Below, piece after piece: positions 58,821 through 64,000 of a stretch of 64,000 nucleotides of DNA (position 1 is its first letter; each line of letters opens with the position of its first letter). The translations under genes and the position numbers were made by a program. Source of the DNA: Oryzobacter faecalis (GTDB lineage: Bacteria > Actinomycetota > Actinomycetes > Actinomycetales > Dermatophilaceae); NCBI RefSeq assembly GCF_046764005.1, contig NZ_JBKOFW010000001.1, forward strand, positions 496,001 through 560,000, in the 5' to 3' direction. Below the pieces are notes generated by a model. It was given only the letters and a program-made list of their open reading frames with translations. It was not told where the DNA came from and ran no database searches.

Positions 58821-61001
58821 GTGACCCAGCGCAGGACCCAGCCGCCCGCAGGACGTCCCCGCGCGTCCGCGTCCGGGCGCACCGGGGGAGCGGGCCGCCC
58901 CGCCGCGCGCCCGGCCACGGGGTCCGGCGCGCGCACACCGGCCCAGGCCAAGGCCTCGGGGGAGCGCAAGGCCTCGGCGCGCGGCGCCACGGCGCGCCCC
59001 GCCGCGGCGCGGGCCGGCGTGCCCCGCACGCCACCGCGCACCGGAGCGCGCCCGGCCTCCGGGACGCGGCGCACCGCGCCCGCCGCGCGCCGCCCCGCCC
59101 AGCCCGCCCGCCGCGACCGCTCGGGTGGCGGCGGCGGTGGCCGCCGACGAGCGGTCACGACCGGAGGGATGCCACCGGGCAACCCGCGCCGCCGGATGCG
59201 GTTCCTCACCGTCGCGACGCTGTTCGTCCTCAGCGTCTTCGGCGCCCAGCTCGTGCGCATCCAGGGCTTCGACGCCACGGCCGTCGCCGAGGAGGCCCAG
59301 CTCAAGCGCGAGGCCGCCCAGATCATCCCGGCCATGCGCGGGCAGATCCTCGCCTCCGACGGCACCGTGCTCGCGTCGAGCGTCGTCCGGGAGGTCGTCG
59401 TCGCCGACCAGCAGGCCGTGTGCACGTACGGCACCCGCAAGCCTGCCTGCGACCCCGAGACCTCGGCCACGTCGATCCAGCAGGCCGCGACCAGGCTGGC
59501 GCCGCTGCTCGACACCACCGTCTCCGAGCTCGTCGCCGCGCTGACGGGCACGAGCCGCTACCGCGTCCTCAGCCGCGACGTCACCCCGCTGACGTGGAAC
59601 AAGATCTCCGACCTGGGGATCCCGGGCATCTACCGCGACCGCCGCGAGACCCGCTCCGAGCGCACCTACCCCCAGGGCACGACGGCCGCCGCGCTCGTCG
59701 GCTACGTCACCGGCGACGGCAAGCCGGGCGGCGGCGTCGAGCTCATGGCCGACGAGCGCCTCCAGGGCACGCCCGGCCGGCAGACCTTCGAGCAGGGCCG
59801 CGACGGCACGATCATCCCGACCGCGGCGCGCTCGACCACCCCCGCCGTCGACGGCAACGACGTGCGGCTGACGATCAACTCCAGCCTCCAGTGGTACGCC
59901 CAGAACTCCCTCGCCCAGCGGATCAAGGAGACCAAGGCCCAGTCGGGCACGGTCGTCATCATGAGCGCGAAGACCGGCGACCTGCTCAGCGTCGCCTCCT
60001 ACCCGACCTTCGACCCCGACACCGACGTCGGCAAGAAGGGCGCCAAGCTGGGCAACTACGCGTTCTCCGACGTCTTCGAGCCGGGCTCGACCTCGAAGGT
60101 CATGACGATCGCCGCAGCCCTCGAGGAGAAGACGGTGACGCCGTCGACGCCGGTCGTCATCCCCAACCGCCTCCCGCGCTGGGACTACAGCTTCAAGGAC
60201 AGCCACGAGCACGCGACGCTCTACCGGACCGTCGCCGGCACGCTCGCCGAGTCGAGCAACATCGGGACCATCCTCGTCAGCGAGACCCTCAAGCCCAAGA
60301 CGCTCGAGACCTACTTCCGCAGGTTCGGCCTCGGGTCGCTGTCGGGGACCGGCTTCCCCGGGGAGTCGCGCGGCCTGCTCGCCAGGAGCGAGGACTGGAG
60401 CGGCTCGCAGCGCGCCACGGTCGCCTTCGGCCAGGGCGTCTCGGTCACCGCCATCCAGGCCGCGTCCGTCTTCCAGACGATCGCCAACGACGGCGTGCGG
60501 GTCTCCCCCCGGCTCGTCGACAGCGTCACCGAGGCCGACGGCACGGTCACCCCGATGCCGCCCGCGACCCAGACCCGGGTCGTCTCGCCCGGGACGGCCA
60601 AGGACGTCAGCCGGATGCTCGAGGGCGTCGTCAGCCCCGAGGGCACCGCGGAGGAGGCCCAGATCCCGGGCTACCGCGTGGCCGGCAAGACGGGCACCGC
60701 CGACTACTACGACTCCCGCGTGGGCGGCTACAGCGGCCGCACCGCGAGCTTCATCGGGTACGCCCCGGCCGACGACCCCGAGATCGTCGTGGCCGTCATC
60801 GTCCAGAAGCCGACCTACCCCTTCTTCGGCGGCTACGTCGCCGGCCCGGTCTTCAAGGACGTGACGACGTACGCCCTCCAGGAGCTGAAGATCCCGCCGA
60901 CCGGCGCCAAGGCGACCCCGGTCACCCTCAAGGTCGACCCGGCCGAGGCGCTGGCCGACCCCACCCTCCTGCGCAACGGCAAGAAGCCGACCCCACGGTA
61001 G
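58821..61001 (+). CDS. ftsI: Penicillin-binding protein, FtsI/PBP3 septal transpeptidase
   Basis: The 726-residue class B PBP crosslinks septal peptidoglycan. The first about 115 residues are a disordered, arginine/alanine/proline/glycine-rich cytosolic tail, unusually long. One helix follows (FLTVATLFVLSVFGAQLVRI), then the dimerisation domain. The transpeptidase has S423-T-S-K426 (GSTSKVMTIAA), S478-S-N480 (ESSNIG) and K623-T-G (AGKTGTADYY). GTG 58821 lies 25 bases after ftsL. The last stop codon TAG forms part of a -10 element for murE. Confidence 0.94.
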   Translation: MTQRRTQPPAGRPRASASGRTGGAGRPAARPATGSGARTPAQAKASGERKASARGATARPAAARAGVPRTPPRTGARPASGTRRTAPAARRPAQPARRDRSGGGGGGRRRAVTTGGMPPGNPRRRMRFLTVATLFVLSVFGAQLVRIQGFDATAVAEEAQLKREAAQIIPAMRGQILASDGTVLASSVVREVVVADQQAVCTYGTRKPACDPETSATSIQQAATRLAPLLDTTVSELVAALTGTSRYRVLSRDVTPLTWNKISDLGIPGIYRDRRETRSERTYPQGTTAAALVGYVTGDGKPGGGVELMADERLQGTPGRQTFEQGRDGTIIPTAARSTTPAVDGNDVRLTINSSLQWYAQNSLAQRIKETKAQSGTVVIMSAKTGDLLSVASYPTFDPDTDVGKKGAKLGNYAFSDVFEPGSTSKVMTIAAALEEKTVTPSTPVVIPNRLPRWDYSFKDSHEHATLYRTVAGTLAESSNIGTILVSETLKPKTLETYFRRFGLGSLSGTGFPGESRGLLARSEDWSGSQRATVAFGQGVSVTAIQAASVFQTIANDGVRVSPRLVDSVTEADGTVTPMPPATQTRVVSPGTAKDVSRMLEGVVSPEGTAEEAQIPGYRVAGKTGTADYYDSRVGGYSGRTASFIGYAPADDPEIVVAVIVQKPTYPFFGGYVAGPVFKDVTTYALQELKIPPTGAKATPVTLKVDPAEALADPTLLRNGKKPTPR

Positions 61002-61004
61002 GGT
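60999..61004 (+). promoter_or_regulatory. -10 element overlapping the ftsI stop codon, promoter for murE
   Basis: TAGGGT begins with the TAG stop of ftsI and lies 8 bases before GTG 61013 of murE. There is no ribosome binding site in that gap. The arrangement matches the leaderless promoters seen elsewhere in the window. Confidence 0.5.
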
Positions 61005-61012
61005 CGTTCGAC

Positions 61013-62557
61013 GTGCCCGCCCCCAGACCGTCGCAGCCCCGACGCACCTCGGTCGGAGACCTCGCGGCCCTCCTGGCCGTCACGGCCCCGGCACCGGGGG
61101 CCGTCGTCACCGGGGTGACCCTCGACTCGCGGGGCGTCCTCCCCGGCGACCTCTACGCCGCGCTGCCGGGAGCCCGCGCGCACGGTGCCGACTACGCCGC
61201 CGACGTCGCCGCGGCCGGCGCCGCCGCCGTCCTCACCGACGCCGACGGGGCCGACCGGATGGCCGGCGCGGGGGTCGACCTGCCCGTCCTCGTCGTCGAG
61301 CGCCCGCGTTCGGTGCTCGGCGCCGTGGCCGCCCGGGTGTACGGCACCGAGGACCTCGACCTGCGCCTCGTCGGCATCACCGGGACCAACGGCAAGACGA
61401 CGACCGCGTACCTCGTCCACTCCGCCCTCACGGCCCTCGGCCGCAGGGCCGGGCTCATCGGGACCGTCGAGACACGTCTGGGCGAGGAGCGGGTCGGGAG
61501 CGTCCGCACCACCCCGGAGGCGCCCGACCTCCACGCCCTCCTCGCGGTCATGGCCGAGCGCGGCCTCGACACCTGCGTCATGGAGGTCTCGAGCCACGCC
61601 CTCGCGCAGCACCGGGTCGACGGGGTCGTCTACGACGTCGCCCTCTTCACCAACCTCTCGCAGGACCACCTCGACTTCCACGCGGACATGGACGACTACT
61701 TCGCCGCCAAGGCCTCCCTCTTCACCCCGGAGCGGGCCCGCCGCGGGCTGGTGTGCACCGACGACGACTGGGGCACCCGCCTCGTCGAACGCTCCGGCGT
61801 GCCGGTGCAGACCATCGGGACGGCAGCGGACGCCGACTGGCACGTCGGCGTCGACAGCGCCGACCCGGCCGCGTTCCGCCTCACCGCAGAGGGGGTCGAC
61901 CTCCACCTGAGGTCGAGCCTGCCGGGGGACTTCAACGTCACGAACACGGCGATGGCGGCGGCCGCCCTCGTCCTCCTCGGCGAGGACGCGGACGCCGTGG
62001 GCCGGGCGGTCCTCGCCGACCCGCACGTCCCCGGCCGGATGGAGGCGGTGGCGGCGCCGGACGGCGTCGACGCCCCGCGCACCCTCGTCGACTACGCCCA
62101 CACCCCGGACGCGATCCGCGCCGCCCTGCTCGCGCTGCGCCCGAGCACCCCCGGCTCGCTCGTCTGCCTCACCGGGGCCGGGGGCGACCGCGACCGCGAC
62201 AAGCGGCACGCGATGGGTGCGGCGGCCGCGGAGGTCGCCGACCTCGTCGTCGTCACCGACGACAACCCGCGCTCGGAGGACCCCGCGGCGATCCGCGCGG
62301 CCGTCCTCGAGGGCGTCGAGGAGGCCCGCGCCGCCGGCCGCGACGTCGCCGTCCTCGAGGTCGGCGACCGCCGGGACGCCATCCGCGAGGCCCTGCGGGC
62401 GGTGTGGTCCGAGGGACCCCGGGCGACCGTGGCCGTCGTGGGCAAGGGCCACGAGACCGGCCAGGACGTCGCGGGGACCGTCCACCCGTTCGACGACCGC
62501 GACGAGGTCGCCGAGGCCCTGCGCCTCGTCGCGGCCGAGGCAGGAGCCGGCGCGTGA
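61013..62557 (+). CDS. murE: UDP-MurNAc-tripeptide synthetase
   Basis: The 514-residue ligase adds the third amino acid to UDP-MurNAc-Ala-Glu. It has the ATP loop GITGTNGKTTT near residue 121, EVSSHALAQHRVDGV, FTNLSQDHLDFHADMDDYFAAK, and the selectivity motif DDNPRSEDP near 416. A DNPR motif is typical of enzymes adding meso-diaminopimelate rather than lysine, predicting DAP in the wall. There is no ribosome binding site before GTG 61013, only TAGGGT at 60999-61004. Its end overlaps murF by four bases. Confidence 0.95.
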   Translation: MPAPRPSQPRRTSVGDLAALLAVTAPAPGAVVTGVTLDSRGVLPGDLYAALPGARAHGADYAADVAAAGAAAVLTDADGADRMAGAGVDLPVLVVERPRSVLGAVAARVYGTEDLDLRLVGITGTNGKTTTAYLVHSALTALGRRAGLIGTVETRLGEERVGSVRTTPEAPDLHALLAVMAERGLDTCVMEVSSHALAQHRVDGVVYDVALFTNLSQDHLDFHADMDDYFAAKASLFTPERARRGLVCTDDDWGTRLVERSGVPVQTIGTAADADWHVGVDSADPAAFRLTAEGVDLHLRSSLPGDFNVTNTAMAAAALVLLGEDADAVGRAVLADPHVPGRMEAVAAPDGVDAPRTLVDYAHTPDAIRAALLALRPSTPGSLVCLTGAGGDRDRDKRHAMGAAAAEVADLVVVTDDNPRSEDPAAIRAAVLEGVEEARAAGRDVAVLEVGDRRDAIREALRAVWSEGPRATVAVVGKGHETGQDVAGTVHPFDDRDEVAEALRLVAAEAGAGA

Positions 62558-63963
62558 TCCCCTTCCCGCTCAGCCGGATCGCCGAGGTGACGGGCGGTCG
62601 CCTGGCCGTCCCCGACGGCGTGGACGCCGCCGCGCTCGTCGTCGACGGTCCCGTCGTCACCGACTCCCGCGAGGCCGGTCCCGGCGGGCTCTACGTGGCC
62701 CGGGTCGGCGAGCACGCCGACGGCCACGACTTCGTCGGAGGTGCCGTCGAGCGCGGCGCCGTCGCGGCCCTCACGACGCGTCCGGTCGACGGCGTCGCGT
62801 GCGTCGTCGTCGACGACACCCAGGAGGCCTTCGCGGCCCTCGCCCGCGCCGTCGTCGACGCCCTCCCGGGCCTGGGCGTCGTGGGGATCACCGGCTCCTC
62901 CGGCAAGACGAGCACGAAGGACCTCCTCGGGGCGGTGCTGGCGACGGCCGGACCCACCGTCGCCCCCGTCGGCTCCTACAACTCCGAGGTCGGGGTGCCG
63001 CTCACCGTGTGCCGCGTCGAGCCCGGCACCCGGTTCCTCGTCGTCGAGATGGGCGCCCGCGGCATCGGGCACGTCGAGTACCTCACGCGCATCGCGCCCC
63101 CTCGCGTCGGCGTCGTCCTCAACGTCGGGACCGCCCACGTCGGGGAGTTCGGCTCGCGCGAGGCGATCGGCGTCGCGAAGAGCGAGCTCGTCCGGTCGCT
63201 GCCGGCCACCGGACTCGCCGTCCTCAACGCCGACGACGACGTCGTGCGCGCGATGGCCTCCGTCACCGGTGCCCGGGTCGTCCTCGTCGGCGAGGCCGAG
63301 GACGCCGACGTCCGCGCCGTCGACGTCTCGCTCGACGCCGGCGGCCGTCCGACCTTCACCGTCGTCACCGCCGCAGGTCGTCGCACCCTCACCCTCGGCC
63401 TCGTGGGCCGGCACCACGTCAGCAACGCCCTCGCCGTCCTCGCCGCGGCCACCGAGCTCGGCCTGCCGTTCGAGGACGCCTGTGCCGCACTGGAGTCCGC
63501 CCGGCCCGCGAGCCGGTGGCGGATGGAGGTCGTCGAGCGCCCCGACGGCGTCACCCTCGTCAACGACGCCTACAACGCCAACCCCGACTCGATGCGCGCG
63601 GCCCTCTCCGCCCTCGAGCGGATGGGGGAGGGGAGGCGCACCTGGGCCGTCCTCGGCACCATGCTCGAGCTCGGCGACGAGTCCGACGCGCTCCACCGCG
63701 AGGTCGGCGCCGAGGTGGTCGCGCGCGGCGTCGACGAGCTCCTCGTCGTCGGTGAGGCCGCGCGTCCGCTCGCCGCCGGCGCCGAGGAGGCGGGAGCGAC
63801 CACCGGGCCGCGCACCCGGGTCGTCGCCGACGCCGACGCCGCCGAGGCGCTGCTGCGCGCCGAGCTCGCCCCGGGTGACGTGGTCCTGTTCAAGTCCAGC
63901 CGCGACGCCGGGCTACGGTTGCTCGGAGACCGGCTGGCGACGGCGAAGGAGGAGCAGGCGTGA
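62554..63963 (+). CDS. murF: UDP-MurNAc-pentapeptide synthetase
   Basis: The 469-residue ligase attaches D-Ala-D-Ala to the UDP-MurNAc-tripeptide. Landmarks are the ATP loop VVGITGSSGKTSTKD near residue 110, GSYNSEVGVPLTV, VVEMGARGIGHVEYL, NVGTAHVGEFGSREAI, VNDAYNANPDSMRAAL and VLFKSSRDAGL. The length is normal. GTG 62554 overlaps the murE stop (GTGA), and its own stop overlaps the start of mraY, so murE-murF-mraY are translationally coupled. Confidence 0.95.
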   Translation: MIPFPLSRIAEVTGGRLAVPDGVDAAALVVDGPVVTDSREAGPGGLYVARVGEHADGHDFVGGAVERGAVAALTTRPVDGVACVVVDDTQEAFAALARAVVDALPGLGVVGITGSSGKTSTKDLLGAVLATAGPTVAPVGSYNSEVGVPLTVCRVEPGTRFLVVEMGARGIGHVEYLTRIAPPRVGVVLNVGTAHVGEFGSREAIGVAKSELVRSLPATGLAVLNADDDVVRAMASVTGARVVLVGEAEDADVRAVDVSLDAGGRPTFTVVTAAGRRTLTLGLVGRHHVSNALAVLAAATELGLPFEDACAALESARPASRWRMEVVERPDGVTLVNDAYNANPDSMRAALSALERMGEGRRTWAVLGTMLELGDESDALHREVGAEVVARGVDELLVVGEAARPLAAGAEEAGATTGPRTRVVADADAAEALLRAELAPGDVVLFKSSRDAGLRLLGDRLATAKEEQA

Positions 63964-64000
63964 AGGCTGTCCTCATCGCGGCCGTCGTGTCGCTCGTCAT
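63960..64000 (+). CDS. mraY: Phospho-MurNAc-pentapeptide transferase, N-terminal fragment
   Basis: GTG 63960 overlaps the murF stop (GTGA) and reads VKAVLIAAVVSLV before the window ends. This hydrophobic start and its place after murF match MraY, the membrane enzyme that makes lipid I. Only 13 complete codons are visible. Confidence 0.85.
   Translation, partial: MKAVLIAAVVSLV

Overview
The window is one contiguous piece of a very GC-rich actinobacterial chromosome. Codon third positions are almost all G or C, GTG starts are frequent, and there is a dcw cluster beginning with mraZ and a sigma factor with a lysine/alanine-rich N-terminus. Other markers are a B12-dependent ribonucleotide reductase next to nrdR, SAM-IV riboswitches, a predicted F420-type oxidoreductase and DUF2510, DUF4192, DUF6318 and DUF222-HNH proteins. 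Together these point to the order Micrococcales and probably a member or relative of the Intrasporangiaceae. That placement is an inference from gene content; no rRNA gene is present to test it. No tRNA, rRNA, CRISPR array, insertion sequence or prophage was seen.

Layout. 1-3191: end of nrdR and nrdJ. 3.3-7.2 kb: NERD-domain protein, two-gene ABC exporter, DUF2510 membrane protein. 7.4-12.5 kb: divergent unknown gene and DUF222-HNH nuclease, a large secreted beta-helix protein, a small membrane protein with an operator-like promoter. 12.6-17.9 kb: zinc-ribbon protein, secreted beta-amylase with a LacI-type operator, two NmrA/QOR-type reductases and a divergent HxlR regulator. 18-20.4 kb: a lipoprotein/secreted-protein pair whose middle is compositionally foreign, then an SprT-like protease gene behind a LexA-box-like site. 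20.5-26.7 kb: patatin-like protein, ornithine aminotransferase, hydrolase, small membrane proteins, predicted F420-type enzyme, aldo-keto reductase. 26.8-40.6 kb: two methionine genes (metY and metX), each behind its own SAM-IV riboswitch, enclosing an ESX-like gene pair, hrpA, a PAC2 protein, a family A DNA polymerase and small conserved genes. 40.7-43.0 kb: universal stress protein and the principal sigma factor. 43.0-51.6 kb: a cell-surface polymer locus (GT2-TagF fusion, YfhO-like membrane protein, GT61-like transferase, methyltransferase). 51.6-56.2 kb: moxR-DUF58-tgpA operon on the minus strand. 56.6-64.0 kb: mraZ-rsmH-ftsL-ftsI-murE-murF-mraY (cut by the window end).

How genes work together. 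Methionine synthesis is split into two separately riboswitched units. The cell-wall part runs almost unbroken from the surface polymer locus to the division/murein cluster. MraZ-box-like repeats occur in both orientations between moxR and mraZ, suggesting the two divergent operons share a regulator. Many genes show a TAnnnT -10 hexamer 6-8 bases before the start codon and no ribosome binding site, so leaderless transcription looks common. Gene ends are often marked by long perfect GC hairpins without U-tracts.

The observations most worth follow-up are the LexA-like box in front of a SprT-zinc-KOW protein, the bidirectional MraZ boxes, and the foreign segment that begins inside one gene and ends inside the next.
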